A stretch of 64,000 nt of DNA from Lacinutrix venerupis (GCF_003663945.1 NZ_RCCH01000005.1:62001-126000), one strand, 5' to 3'. Positions 54,169-62,907 are shown, counted from the stretch's first letter. The notes: generated by a model not told the origin, from the sequence alone. Program-made: numbers and translations.

Positions 54169-54906
54169 TTACTCCTGTATACTTACTTTATAGTTTATAC
54201 CGTAAGTTTTGGTTAAATTATCATCATTAAATATATCTTTTACTGGACCTGTGGCAATTTTTTTCACATTTAAAAAAGTTACCCAATCAAAGTATTCTGG
54301 TACAGTTTGTAAATCGTGATGCACAACAATAACAGTTTTTCCTGCTTTACGTAATTCTTTTAAAATATTAATAATTGCAATTTCGGTTGTTGCATCAACA
54401 CCTTGAAACGGCTCATCCATAAAATAAATTGAAGCATTTTGCACTAAAGCACGTGCTAAAAAAATACGCTGTTGTTGTCCTCCAGAAAGCTGGCTAATTT
54501 GTCTGCCTTTAAAGGCTAGCATTCCTACTTTTTCTAAAGCTTCAAGTGCTGCTTTTTTTTCTTTTTGTCTTGGTCTTTTTATCCAACCTAAACTACCGTA
54601 GGTTCCCATCATTACAACATCTAGTGCCGTTGTTGGGAAATCCCAATCTACACTTCCTTTTTGCGGTACATAAGCAACTAATCTGCGTTGTTTTTCATAA
54701 GGTTTACCATAAATAGTAACGCTTCCTGCAATAGGTTTTAATATGCCTAAAATAGACTTTATAAGTGTTGATTTTCCTGCGCCATTTGGTCCAACAATAG
54801 CCATTAATACTCCTTCTGGAATTTCTAAATCGATATCCCAAAGTACTGGCTTGTAGTTGTAAGCTACTGTAAGGTCGTCTACTTTTACGGCTATTTTAGT
54901 TTTCAT
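54169..54906 (-). CDS. Metal ABC transporter ATP-binding protein
   Basis: 245 residues. Walker [13 protein letters not shown], signature [16 protein letters not shown], Walker [15 protein letters not shown], switch His in VVHHDLQTV. The close resemblance to MntB/ZnuC/SitB-type ATPases and the surrounding genes indicate Mn, Zn or Fe(II) uptake. It begins 1 bp after the substrate-binding protein gene on the minus strand. Confidence 0.93.
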   Translation of the reverse strand: MKTKIAVKVDDLTVAYNYKPVLWDIDLEIPEGVLMAIVGPNGAGKSTLIKSILGILKPIAGSVTIYGKPYEKQRRLVAYVPQKGSVDWDFPTTALDVVMMGTYGSLGWIKRPRQKEKKAALEALEKVGMLAFKGRQISQLSGGQQQRIFLARALVQNASIYFMDEPFQGVDATTEIAIINILKELRKAGKTVIVVHHDLQTVPEYFDWVTFLNVKKIATGPVKDIFNDDNLTKTYGINYKVSIQE

Positions 54907-54907
54907 A

Positions 54908-55816
54908 TTATTTTAAAGCGTTTACAATTGTATTTACATTGTATTCAAACATACCAATATATGTACCTTCAACAGTTCCTGCGTTTCCAAGCGCATCAGA
55001 ATATAAAGTACCACCAATAACCACATCGTGATTTTTAGATTTTACCGCTGCTTGTAAAGCTTCAATGGTACGTTTTGGCACAGAACTTTCAACAAAAATA
55101 GCTTTTACTTTATTTTCTATTATAAAGGTAGCTAATTTTTGAACGTCTTGCACGCCTGCTTCGGTTGCAGTGCTTAATCCCTGTAAACCAACAACATTAA
55201 AATCGTAATTTTTTCCGAAATAATTAAAGGCATCATGTGCAGTTACTAGTATTCTTTTTTCTTTTGGAAGTGTTTCTATTGTTGAGGACACTTTTGCTTG
55301 TAAAGCTTCTAATTGCTGAAGGTAATTTCTTTCGTTTTCAGAAAAACGCGCAGCATTTTCAGGATCTTTTTCAACTAAAACTTGTGTTACTTTTTTAGCA
55401 AATTGTTTGAAATATGAAATATTAAACCATACATGTGGATCGTAATTTGAAGCAAAATAATCTGAACCAATTAAGCCTGATTTATCTAAACCATCTGCCA
55501 AAGCAATTGGTGATTGTGTATTCATTTTTTCGAAAACTTCTACCAGTTTTCCTTCTAAATGCAAACCGTTATAAAAAATAACATCTGCATTTACTAATTT
55601 GGTAACATCGCCTTCGCTGGCTTTATATAAATGCGGATCTACACCAGAACCCATTAAACCGTTTACATTAACTAAATCGCCACCTATATTTTTAACCAAA
55701 TCTGTTATCATGGTTGTAGTTGTAACAATATTTAGTTTGGTATTGTCTTTTTTTGGGTCATTTTTACAATTAAAAAAAGATAGTGTAATTGCTAAAAGTA
55801 GTATTGTTTTTTTCAT
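54908..55816 (-). CDS. Metal ABC transporter substrate-binding lipoprotein
   Basis: 302 residues. Signal with lipobox FFNC (Cys17), cluster A-I fold. Metal ligands look like His in [10 protein letters not shown], His in YDPHVWFN, and the Glu of [11 protein letters not shown], the MntA/PsaA/SitA pattern. There is no His-rich loop as in ZnuA, so Mn or Fe is more likely than Zn. The metal is inferred. Confidence 0.88.
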   Translation of the reverse strand: MKKTILLLAITLSFFNCKNDPKKDNTKLNIVTTTTMITDLVKNIGGDLVNVNGLMGSGVDPHLYKASEGDVTKLVNADVIFYNGLHLEGKLVEVFEKMNTQSPIALADGLDKSGLIGSDYFASNYDPHVWFNISYFKQFAKKVTQVLVEKDPENAARFSENERNYLQQLEALQAKVSSTIETLPKEKRILVTAHDAFNYFGKNYDFNVVGLQGLSTATEAGVQDVQKLATFIIENKVKAIFVESSVPKRTIEALQAAVKSKNHDVVIGGTLYSDALGNAGTVEGTYIGMFEYNVNTIVNALK

Positions 55817-55849
55817 TTTTATTGTATTTATATACTAATAGTTAATTTG

Positions 55850-56650
55850 TTAAGACTTTGGAATTCTAAAACTAAATCCACCACTTATTCATATGTCTTG
55901 CCCATTTGTTATGCTTGAGCCAACGTTTGCGTCTAACTGAAAATTATTTGAAACTAAGTAAGTAAATCCTGCATCCCAAAGATGGTTAGCTTTATTGTTT
56001 TCTGGAAAATCACCATATAACTCTACATAAGCACCAAGCTTATTAGTTAAGCTATAGCCGTAAGCAATTGTATAAACGTAAGCTGCTTCTGGATTGTCGT
56101 TTTCCCAAGCGGCGCCTAAATTATAAGATAAACTAGATTTCTCGCTTAATGTATGTGCAAAAGAAAATCTAAAATCTACTCCAGTATTTTCTGGCCTTAA
56201 TTCTTTTTTTACAGAAAACGGCAAGTTTAAATGACCAAGAAAACCAATTTCTGGCATCCAGCCGTTTTCTTGAGTAATGGTTGTTTTAAAACCTAAAAGC
56301 AAAGGAGAAAAGCTATTGGTTGATGCAATTTCACTACCATTAAACTTTACTTTACTATTTGTATAATTGTAGCCTAAGCGTAATTCTAAATTGTTTAATA
56401 ACCCATAACGTACTAACATAGTATTGTATGTAAAGTCTTCGGTTTTAATATTGTTTTCTTCAAAACTTTCGTAAAAAGCTCCTGTTTCTACTTGTAGAAA
56501 TCCTTTTGGTAAAGCTGTAGGAGATTCTGTAGCGTCTGGTCTATCTGTTATTAATGGCTCAAGTGTTTTGTTTTCTTGTGCAAATGAAAAAGATACAACA
56601 GAAAATAAAAATCCAGTTGTAAATGTTTTTAAATATTTAGTTAAGATCAT
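55850..56650 (-). pseudogene. Outer-membrane transporter-type protein with in-frame TGA near its 3' end
   Basis: A signal peptide (to FSFAQ) and a 250-residue beta-rich body with LITDRPDATESPTALPKGFLQVETGAF, matching the putative outer-membrane transporter family (phenol MetA-like) of Bacteroidota. Translation ends at a TGA (55889-55891) after NGQDI. The frame then continues for 12 codons, reading ISGGFSFRIPKS up to a TAA at 55850. This is the type of C-terminal final beta strand expected for this family, so the TGA looks like a recent nonsense change (for example from TGG). The gene starts 14 bp inside the regulator gene and is in the metal operon. Confidence 0.6.
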
Positions 56651-57296
56651 TGACGTAAATTATGTTTGTAAAATCTTCGTTTAAAAGAATAGTGTTATTG
56701 TTAATTGATATTTGAGTCATTTTATTTTTACTAAACTGTTTTGTTACCAATATGGAATTACCATATTTAAGACCGTTTTGTGCGCAAAAATCAAAGAATT
56801 CTTTATCATCACTCATTAATCGTGATATAATATATTGTTTGCCTTCTTGAGTGTTTGATAAGCTAATTGATGTGTCTATAGTTGTAATTTCTCCTTTTTC
56901 GTTTGGAATTGGATCGCCATGCGGATCGAATTTTGGATTACCTAAATAGTCGCTAATTTTATTTGCTAAAAAATCTGAGGTTTCGTGCTCTAAAAATTCT
57001 GCTTCTCTATGTATTTCATGCAAAGTCATATCGAAAGTTTTATGTAAAAACGCTTCCCATAACCTGTGTTTTCTAATAACATTTAATGCCATTTTCTCGC
57101 CTTTATTTGTAAGTTGTAAGGCTTGGTATTTTTCGTAATTAAGTAAATTTTTTGCGGCTAATTTTTTTGCCATATCTGTTGCTGCTGCGTTAGATATACC
57201 TAATTTTTTTGCAATGTTACCTGGTTTGGTATCGTTAACATCGTTATTGTTGTTTTTGTAAATAGCTTTTACAAAATTCTCTATTGCTACAGACAT
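56637..57296 (-). CDS. DtxR/MntR-family metal-dependent repressor
   Basis: 219 residues. N-terminal winged helix (~8-65; NVEN-type VDDTKPGNIAKKLGISNAAATDMAKKLAAKN...), a dimerisation/metal domain with EAFLHKTFDMTLHEIHREAEFLEHETSD (metal-binding His and Glu pattern), and a C-terminal FeoA/SH3-like domain. It heads the operon for metal uptake and likely represses it in the presence of Mn or Fe. A palindrome at its promoter (57318-57333) is the candidate operator. Confidence 0.9.
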   Translation of the reverse strand: MSVAIENFVKAIYKNNNNDVNDTKPGNIAKKLGISNAAATDMAKKLAAKNLLNYEKYQALQLTNKGEKMALNVIRKHRLWEAFLHKTFDMTLHEIHREAEFLEHETSDFLANKISDYLGNPKFDPHGDPIPNEKGEITTIDTSISLSNTQEGKQYIISRLMSDDKEFFDFCAQNGLKYGNSILVTKQFSKNKMTQISINNNTILLNEDFTNIIYVNDLN

Positions 57297-57317
57297 TTTT
57301 AATTACTTTAATTAATT

Positions 57318-57333
57318 TTTAAGCTTACTTAAA
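57318..57333. promoter_or_regulatory. Candidate operator of the DtxR-family repressor
   Basis: TTTAAG-CTTA-CTTAAA, a 6-bp inverted repeat reminiscent of DtxR/MntR boxes. It lies directly downstream of the -7 element of the repressor gene (TACATTTG on the minus strand, 57341-57348), where a bound repressor would block transcription. Confidence 0.5.
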
Positions 57334-57340
57334 TTTTTTA

Positions 57341-57348
57341 CAAATGTA
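57341..57348 (-). promoter_or_regulatory. Putative -7 element of the metal operon
   Basis: CAAATGTA on the + strand reads TACATTTG on the minus strand, matching TAnnTTTG. The operator-like palindrome begins 7 bp downstream. Confidence 0.5.
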
Positions 57349-57368
57349 ACTAAAAATTTTAATTATTG

Positions 57369-57376
57369 TAATTTTG
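57369..57376 (+). promoter_or_regulatory. Putative -7 element for the gene at 57420
   Basis: TAATTTTG matches TAnnTTTG, 43 bp before the ATG. The promoter is back-to-back with that of the metal operon, so the two may be co-regulated. Confidence 0.4.
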
Positions 57377-57419
57377 GTATGATTTAAGCTATATTTATTT
57401 TCTAATTTGTTTAATTATC

Positions 57420-57842
57420 ATGAAAAAACTATTACTAATTTTTGCTGTATTAATCATTAATTTAGTTTCTGCTCAAGACTCTACAAGTGTAAAAGTAGAT
57501 GCTCCAAAAATTGTATCTAAATTAATGTACGGTAGTACTATTAAGGTTGAAAATATTGAGTTTAAATTTGTGGCAGTTGAAAGCGATTCGCGCTGTCCAA
57601 AAGGTGTACAATGTGTTTGGGCAGGAGAGGCAATTGTTTTGGTTGATGTTTTTAAAAACGGAAAAAAAACAGAGCAAAAACGATTGGTTTTTTCTCCTAC
57701 TAGCCAATTGCAAAATGCTTTAGGAAATTTATTTTCTTCGGAAAGTCTAAAGGTTTCTGGTTTAAATATTGCGCCTTATCCAGAGCATGGCACTAAAATT
57801 AAAGCTGAAGATTATTATGTACAGCTTTCTGTTAAAAACTAA
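57420..57842 (+). CDS. Conserved secreted protein with DSRCPKGVQCVWAGEA motif
   Basis: 140 residues, signal peptide to NLVSAQ. The mature part is a single beta-rich domain; the motif SDSRCPKGVQCVWAGEA (residues ~59-75) with two Cys is common in small Bacteroidota secreted proteins. No function or named family is recalled. It is divergent from the metal operon and may share the same metal control, but there is no direct evidence. Confidence 0.7.
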   Translation: MKKLLLIFAVLIINLVSAQDSTSVKVDAPKIVSKLMYGSTIKVENIEFKFVAVESDSRCPKGVQCVWAGEAIVLVDVFKNGKKTEQKRLVFSPTSQLQNALGNLFSSESLKVSGLNIAPYPEHGTKIKAEDYYVQLSVKN

Positions 57843-57863
57843 TTTTTACTGCGTTATTGTTTT

Positions 57864-57958
57864 GCGTTAAGGATAGAACGGCATGTTTGAGCTCCTCGCA
57901 GAGAGCGAGTAGTGATAGCCTGACTAAAAAATGCCTTTTTGCATTTTTTGGTAACGCC
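57864..57958 (+). ncRNA. Structured repeat element, copy 2 (GCGTTA...TAACGC)
   Basis: 95 bp closed by GCGTTA (57864-57869) and TAACGC (57952-57957). It shares GCGTTAAGGATAG, GATAGCCTGAC and GGTAACGCC with 8462-8550, while the interior differs: here the hairpins are CTCGC-AGAGA-GCGAG and AAAAAATGC-CTTTTT-GCATTTTTT. Conservation of the closing blocks with variable hairpins suggests a folded RNA. It lies between convergent genes. Confidence 0.55.
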
Positions 57959-57982
57959 CAAATTAAATATTTTTATTATGGT

Positions 57983-58114
57983 TTAATGACAGCCACAATC
58001 GTCTGTGCCACAAGCTTTTTTAGCTTTCTTTTTCCAGATGTATTTTTTAAATAAAAACACTAAAGCGACTGCTAAAATGGTAAATACTATTATGTCTTGA
58101 AATAGTGTGCTCAT
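57983..58114 (-). CDS. FeoB-associated Cys-rich membrane protein
   Basis: 43 residues, ATG at 58114. One hydrophobic span (~5-22), then KKYIWKKKAKK and the tail ACGTDDCGCH with three Cys and a His. Its ATG overlaps the feoB stop (TAATG). Small Cys-rich proteins of this kind often accompany feoB and may help Fe(II) uptake; the exact role is unknown. Confidence 0.8.
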   Translation of the reverse strand: MSTLFQDIIVFTILAVALVFLFKKYIWKKKAKKACGTDDCGCH

Positions 58115-60216
58115 TATTTAAGAAATTGAAATGATAATAATGCTACAATATAAGCAATCGCTGTCATGATAACGAATTGGTATGTTGGCCATTTCCAGCT
58201 ATTGGTTTCCTTTTTAACTATGGCAAGCGTACTCATACATTGCATAGCAAAGGCATAAAATAATAGTAAGGATATACCAGATGCAAAGTTAAATAATGGA
58301 CCGCCAAGTATTGGGTTTACTTCTCCTGCCATTCGGTTTTTTATAGTTTCTTCGTCGTCACTACCTACGCTGTAAATAGTAGCTAAAGTTCCTACAAATA
58401 CTTCTCGTGCTGCAAAACTACTAACTATGGCTATACCAATTTTCCAGTCGTAACCTAACGGTCTAATAGCTGGTTCTATTGCGCGTCCTGTTAGACCAAT
58501 AAATGAGTGTTCTAATTTATGTGATGCTATTTTTTGTTGTAGCTCATCTTCTGTTAAATCTTGTGCGGCATACTGCTCTGTAATAATGTTTTCGGCATTA
58601 TTAAATTGTTCTCCTGGACCATAAGATGCTAATACCCAAAGTACAATTGATATGGCTAGTATTATTTTTCCAGCACCAAAAATAAATGCTTTTGTTTTTT
58701 CTAATACGGTAAGTGCTACGTTTTTAAACAGTGGCACTTTGTAGTTTGGCATTTCTACTACAAAAAAGGTTTTACTTTTAATTTTTAAAACTTTATTTAA
58801 AATCCAAGCAGAACCTACTGCTGCACCAAAACCAATTAAATATAATAACATTAAAGTTAATGCTTGGTAGCTTAAACCAAGTATTCTGCCTTCTGGAATT
58901 ACTAAAGAGATAATAATTAAATATACAGGTAAACGCGCAGAACAGGTTGTAAATGGTGTTACTAAAATAGTTATTAATCGTTCTTTCCAACTTTCTATAT
59001 TTCTGGTGGCCATAATTGCTGGAATAGCGCATGCTGTACCAGAGATTAATGGCACAATACTTTTACCGCTTAATCCAAAACGACGCATTATTCTATCCAT
59101 TAAAAATACTACACGACTCATGTAACCACTTTCTTCTAATATGGATATAAATAGAAATAAAAAGGCTATTTGTGGTATAAAAATTACAATACCTCCAAGT
59201 CCAGAAATAATACCTTCGGCAATTAAATCTGTTACTTTTCCTCCTCCTGGAAAAGTTTCTTTTACCCAATTACTTAACGATGCAAATGAAGAATCTATCC
59301 AGTCCATTGGCACACTTGACCAATCGTAAATGGCTTGAAAAATGGTAAGTAAAATAAAAAAGAAAATTACATAACCCCAAATTTTATGGGTTAGTATACG
59401 ATCTAACTTAGTTCTAACATCTGTAGCTTGTGTTATATCTATAGTCTGCCCTCTTTTTAGAACATTATTAATAAATTGATAACGCTTTATAGTTTCTTTT
59501 TGCTGAAGTCTTTTAAGATCTCCTTTAGATTTTGTTTTAAAACTAGCAATAGCATCAATATCTTTTCTATCAGTTTTACCAAAGTTTACATCTTGGGTAA
59601 TAACCAACCAAAGTTTATATAATAATTGATTTGGAAATGCTTTTTGTAGTCTATTAAAATATTCAGTATCTATTTCTGAAGCATTTAAACATGGTTTAAC
59701 AGATAGTTCTTTATAATTCGAAATTTGCTGTTTTAGGTTTTCTATACCTTCATTTTTACGTGTACTAATAACAGCTATTTTAGTTTCTAATTGTTGTTCT
59801 AAATAGCCAATATCTAAGGTTATTCCTTTTCTACGCATTCTATCTGCCATGTTTACTACTAGTAAACATGGAATTTCTAAATCTTTTATTTGAGTAAATA
59901 GTAAGAGATTACGTTTTAAATTTTCGACATCACTAACTACAACTGCAACATCTGGAAAATCTTTATCATTTTTATTTAAAAGCAACTCTATAACCACACT
60001 TTCGTCTAAAGACGAAGCATTTAAACTATACGTTCCTGGTAAATCTATAATATGAGCTTTTACGCCTCTTGGTAATTTACAAATACCTTCCTTTTTTTCT
60101 ACAGTTATACCTGGATAGTTACCAACTTGCTGATTTAAACCTGTTAGAGCATTAAAAACAGAGGTTTTTCCTGTATTAGGATTCCCAATTAAAGCGACAT
60201 TTATTTGCTTACTCAT
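58114..60216 (-). CDS. feoB: Ferrous iron transporter FeoB
   Basis: 700 residues. Imports Fe(II) across the inner membrane. The N-terminal GTPase domain has G1 GNPNTGKTS, G3 DLPGTYSL and G4 NMADR; a helical insert is followed by the membrane domain with two Gate motifs (GYMSRVVFLMDRIMRRFGLSGKS, then GTACAIPA). The gene overlaps feoA by 8 bp upstream and the small Cys-rich gene by 1 bp downstream. Confidence 0.96.
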   Translation of the reverse strand: MSKQINVALIGNPNTGKTSVFNALTGLNQQVGNYPGITVEKKEGICKLPRGVKAHIIDLPGTYSLNASSLDESVVIELLLNKNDKDFPDVAVVVSDVENLKRNLLLFTQIKDLEIPCLLVVNMADRMRRKGITLDIGYLEQQLETKIAVISTRKNEGIENLKQQISNYKELSVKPCLNASEIDTEYFNRLQKAFPNQLLYKLWLVITQDVNFGKTDRKDIDAIASFKTKSKGDLKRLQQKETIKRYQFINNVLKRGQTIDITQATDVRTKLDRILTHKIWGYVIFFFILLTIFQAIYDWSSVPMDWIDSSFASLSNWVKETFPGGGKVTDLIAEGIISGLGGIVIFIPQIAFLFLFISILEESGYMSRVVFLMDRIMRRFGLSGKSIVPLISGTACAIPAIMATRNIESWKERLITILVTPFTTCSARLPVYLIIISLVIPEGRILGLSYQALTLMLLYLIGFGAAVGSAWILNKVLKIKSKTFFVVEMPNYKVPLFKNVALTVLEKTKAFIFGAGKIILAISIVLWVLASYGPGEQFNNAENIITEQYAAQDLTEDELQQKIASHKLEHSFIGLTGRAIEPAIRPLGYDWKIGIAIVSSFAAREVFVGTLATIYSVGSDDEETIKNRMAGEVNPILGGPLFNFASGISLLLFYAFAMQCMSTLAIVKKETNSWKWPTYQFVIMTAIAYIVALLSFQFLK

Positions 60217-60442
60217 CTATTTTATCTATTAAAATATGAATAGCTGTTTCCTTTCTAATAGCTAAATGACTGCCATTTATATTTAAATATAATGGATCAC
60301 TAAATGGTGCAACTTGTACCAATTCTACAAAGTTTCCTGGTAGGCAACCCATTTCAAGAAGTTTTAAAGGTATTAATTCTGAAGAAACATCTGTTATAAC
60401 TCCTTTCTCTCCGCGTTTTAAATGTACTATTGTATGTTGCAA
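60209..60442 (-). CDS. feoA: Ferrous iron transport protein FeoA
   Basis: 77 residues, an SH3-like domain (VKRGEKGVITDVSSE, LLEMGCLPGNFVELVQVAPF). It helps FeoB GTPase function. Starts the feoA-feoB operon; a -7 element lies 27 bp upstream. Confidence 0.94.
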   Translation of the reverse strand: MQHTIVHLKRGEKGVITDVSSELIPLKLLEMGCLPGNFVELVQVAPFSDPLYLNINGSHLAIRKETAIHILIDKIDE

Positions 60443-60468
60443 GCTTATTTAGATTGATTTTAAAGAAG

Positions 60469-60476
60469 CAAAAGTA
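60469..60476 (-). promoter_or_regulatory. Putative -7 element for feoAB
   Basis: CAAAAGTA on the + strand reads TACTTTTG on the minus strand, matching TAnnTTTG. No DtxR or Fur box is clear nearby. Confidence 0.45.
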
Positions 60477-60514
60477 AGTGAAAAAACTTAAGCTAAAAAA
60501 TTGTAGTGAAGAAA

Positions 60515-61189
60515 CTACAGTTTCTCACTGCGTTTTAACTTTTCTATGTCTAAAATTAATTGTGAAATGGCTTCTGGATCTGTACCATCATAAAAACCAC
60601 GAATTTGCTTTTTCTTATCGATAAGCATAAAGTTTTCGGTGTGTATCATATCAAACTTATCTCCATTACCAACAGATTTTACTGCTAAGTAGCTTTTTCT
60701 AGCCAAATCATATATTTGTTTTTTATCTCCTGTAACTAAATTCCATTTAGCATCGTTAACACCTTTTTTAACAGCATATCTTTTAAGTTGTTCTACACTA
60801 TCTATAACTGGTGTTACAGAATGCGACAACAACATAACATCATCATCGTTACTATATTCTTTTTGTATTTCGTACATATGGTCTGTCATTATCGGACAAA
60901 TAGTCTGGCAGGTGGTAAAAAAGAAATCGGCTACATAAATTTTATCTTTATAATCGTTTTGGGTTATTGTTTTTCCGTTTTGATTAATTAAGCTAAAATC
61001 GGCTATTTTATGATATTTTTTCACATGTTGGATTGTACTATCAACCAGTGTCGTTTCAACATTATTTGGCTGATATACAGGTAGAGGTTTTTCAACATTT
61101 AAAATATTATATATTATTAAAATTATAATTGATGAAAGGATAAAAAAACCAATCGCGAATTTTTTATAATCTTTAAAAAAAGAAAGCAT
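60515..61189 (-). CDS. SCO1/SenC-family protein
   Basis: 224 residues. N-terminal membrane anchor (~12-28), then a thioredoxin-like domain with Cys94 and Cys98 in FFTTCQTICPIM and the copper-ligand His in MIHTENF (~183). SCO proteins deliver copper to cytochrome oxidase or act as thiol reductases. No oxidase gene is next to it; the neighbours are feoA-feoB. Copper delivery is inferred from the family. Confidence 0.88.
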   Translation of the reverse strand: MLSFFKDYKKFAIGFFILSSIIILIIYNILNVEKPLPVYQPNNVETTLVDSTIQHVKKYHKIADFSLINQNGKTITQNDYKDKIYVADFFFTTCQTICPIMTDHMYEIQKEYSNDDDVMLLSHSVTPVIDSVEQLKRYAVKKGVNDAKWNLVTGDKKQIYDLARKSYLAVKSVGNGDKFDMIHTENFMLIDKKKQIRGFYDGTDPEAISQLILDIEKLKRSEKL

Positions 61190-61215
61190 ATTAATAGAAT
61201 TGAGTCAATATTTTA

Positions 61216-61223
61216 CAAAAATA
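61216..61223 (-). promoter_or_regulatory. Putative -7 element for the SCO gene
   Basis: CAAAAATA on the + strand reads TATTTTTG on the minus strand, matching TAnnTTTG, 27 bp before the start. Confidence 0.4.
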
Positions 61224-61302
61224 CAAAGCGTACATGTGTTAAACCATTTTTTTGGCTCATAAATTGCTGTTAAAACATAAAGCAAAGTCATAATAGCTTT
61301 TT

Positions 61303-61326
61303 AAAGTAAGTCTAAATACTTACTTT
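61303..61326. promoter_or_regulatory. Inverted repeat overlapping the rseP promoter
   Basis: AAAGTAAGT-CTAAAT-ACTTACTTT, perfect 9-bp arms. It overlaps the -7 element TACTTTTG (61321-61328), so a bound protein could block rseP transcription. Confidence 0.45.
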
Positions 61327-61328
61327 TG
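61321..61328 (+). promoter_or_regulatory. Putative -7 element for rseP
   Basis: TACTTTTG matches TAnnTTTG, 29 bp upstream of the ATG. Confidence 0.45.
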
Positions 61329-61357
61329 GGCGTTATAAAAATGAATAGATAAATTAC

Positions 61358-62704
61358 ATGGGAATTATTATACAAATCTCTCAGTTTTTACTGGGACTTT
61401 CACTATTAATTATACTTCACGAGCTAGGGCATTTTATCCCAGCAAAATTATTTGGAACTAGAGTAGAGAAATTCTACTTGTTTTTTGATGTTAAATTTTC
61501 ACTTTTTAAGAAGAAAATAGGTGAAACTGTTTATGGTATTGGTTGGTTACCGCTTGGTGGATATGTAAAAATTGCTGGAATGATTGACGAAAGCATGGAT
61601 ACCGAAGCCATGAAAGAAGAGCCAAAACCTTGGGAGTTTAGAAGTAAACCAGCCTGGCAACGCTTAATTATTATGCTTGGAGGTGTTATGGTTAATTTTA
61701 TATTAGCATACGTTATTTACTTTTTCTTATCTTTTGTTTATGGAGATAAGTTTATCGATGCAACAAGTATTCAAGATGGGTATTTAGTAGAAAATCCTCT
61801 ACTAACAGATTTAGGTTTTAAAACTGGTGATAACATTATAAAAGTTGGAGAATATGATGTTGAAAACGTATCTGATATTAAAGGAAACTTTATAGGTGCA
61901 AAAACCATAACTTTTGAAAGAGATGGTGTAGAGCAAACTATTACAATGCCTGTAGATTTTTTAGGACAGTTTTCGGATAGCAAGCGTAGAGATTTATTTG
62001 AAATGCGCTACCCATTAATGATTTCTAAAGTTCCAGATTCTTCAATAAATAAAGGAGTTAATTTAAAGGATGGAGATATTTTAAGAACTTTTGGAGATAA
62101 AAACATTAAATATATAGACCAATTAAAACCAGCTTTAAACGCTTATAAAGGTCAAGAAGTTGATGTTACAGTTTTAAGAGATGAAAAATTAATTACCGAA
62201 AAATTAAAAGTTAGTGACGAAGCTAACTTGGGTATTATTTATTATTCTGGAGCCGGTCCACAAATAATGGAGAAACTAGGTTACTATAAAATGAAAACTA
62301 AAGAATATACTTTAGGTGAAAGCTTTGGTGCTGGTTACAATAAATTTACAGGCCAAATAAACAAATATTTTGGCCAACTTAAAGAAATAGGAAATGTAGA
62401 AACTGGAGCTTATAAAGGCGTTGGTGGTTTTTATGCTATATTAAATATTTTCCCAGATTATTGGAATTGGCAAAACTTTTGGAGCATAACAGCTTTTTTA
62501 TCTATAATGTTAGGTGTGCTTAACTTACTTCCAATACCAGCTTTAGATGGTGGACACGTAATGTTTTTACTATACGAAATGATCTCTGGACGCAAGCCTA
62601 GCGATAAATTTATGGAGTATGCACAAACAGTTGGATTCTTTATTTTAATAGGTTTAGTGCTCTTTGCAAACGGAAATGATATCTTCAAAGCAATTTTTAA
62701 TTAA
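61358..62704 (+). CDS. rseP: Site-2 protease RseP (RIP metalloprotease)
   Basis: 448 residues. An intramembrane zinc protease that releases sigma factors by cutting anti-sigma proteins and removes signal peptide remnants. HELGHF (His21, Glu22, His25) in the first helix, two PDZ-like domains between helices, and LLPIPALDGGH near the end. Full length. The anti-sigma protein at 40889 is a possible substrate. Confidence 0.95.
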   Translation: MGIIIQISQFLLGLSLLIILHELGHFIPAKLFGTRVEKFYLFFDVKFSLFKKKIGETVYGIGWLPLGGYVKIAGMIDESMDTEAMKEEPKPWEFRSKPAWQRLIIMLGGVMVNFILAYVIYFFLSFVYGDKFIDATSIQDGYLVENPLLTDLGFKTGDNIIKVGEYDVENVSDIKGNFIGAKTITFERDGVEQTITMPVDFLGQFSDSKRRDLFEMRYPLMISKVPDSSINKGVNLKDGDILRTFGDKNIKYIDQLKPALNAYKGQEVDVTVLRDEKLITEKLKVSDEANLGIIYYSGAGPQIMEKLGYYKMKTKEYTLGESFGAGYNKFTGQINKYFGQLKEIGNVETGAYKGVGGFYAILNIFPDYWNWQNFWSITAFLSIMLGVLNLLPIPALDGGHVMFLLYEMISGRKPSDKFMEYAQTVGFFILIGLVLFANGNDIFKAIFN

Positions 62705-62721
62705 AAAAATTAAAAAATATT

Positions 62722-62751
62722 TTGCAGTATCTAAAAAACATTTTATATTTG
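62722..62751 (+). promoter_or_regulatory. Promoter of tRNA-Asn (TTG-N19-TATATTTG)
   Basis: TTG at 62722-62724 and TATATTTG at 62744-62751, spacing 19 bp, the best full match to the Bacteroidota consensus in this window. It precedes the tRNA by 22 bp. Confidence 0.7.
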
Positions 62752-62773
62752 CGCTCGCAACAGCGAAAAACAC

Positions 62774-62847
62774 TCCTCTTTAGCTCAGTTGGTTAGAGCA
62801 TCTGACTGTTAATCAGAGGGTCCTTAGTTCGAGCCTAAGAAGAGGAG
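62774..62847 (+). tRNA. tRNA-Asn (GTT)
   Basis: 74 nt. Acceptor stem TCCTCTT/AAGAGGA with discriminator G; anticodon stem TCTGA/TCAGA with the loop CTGTTAA giving anticodon GTT; T arm CTTAG-TTCGAGC-CTAAG; D arm with AGCTCAGTTGGTTAGAGC. CCA is not encoded. Confidence 0.95.
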
Positions 62848-62859
62848 CAAGTTTACAGA

Positions 62860-62887
62860 AGCCTTACAGAAATGTAGGGCTTTTTTT
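62860..62887 (+). terminator. Terminator after tRNA-Asn
   Basis: AGCCTTACA-GAAA-TGTAGGGCT (one G-T pair) with a T tract, 12 bp after the tRNA; also lies ahead of the convergent dprA stop. Confidence 0.82.
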
Positions 62888-62907
62888 ATGGAATAAATTT
62901 ACCTGCT

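Noticed and set aside
62774-62847. tRNA-Asn as an integration site of a mobile element
   Set aside because: No integrase and no duplicated 3' tRNA end within the window; core genes lie on both sides.
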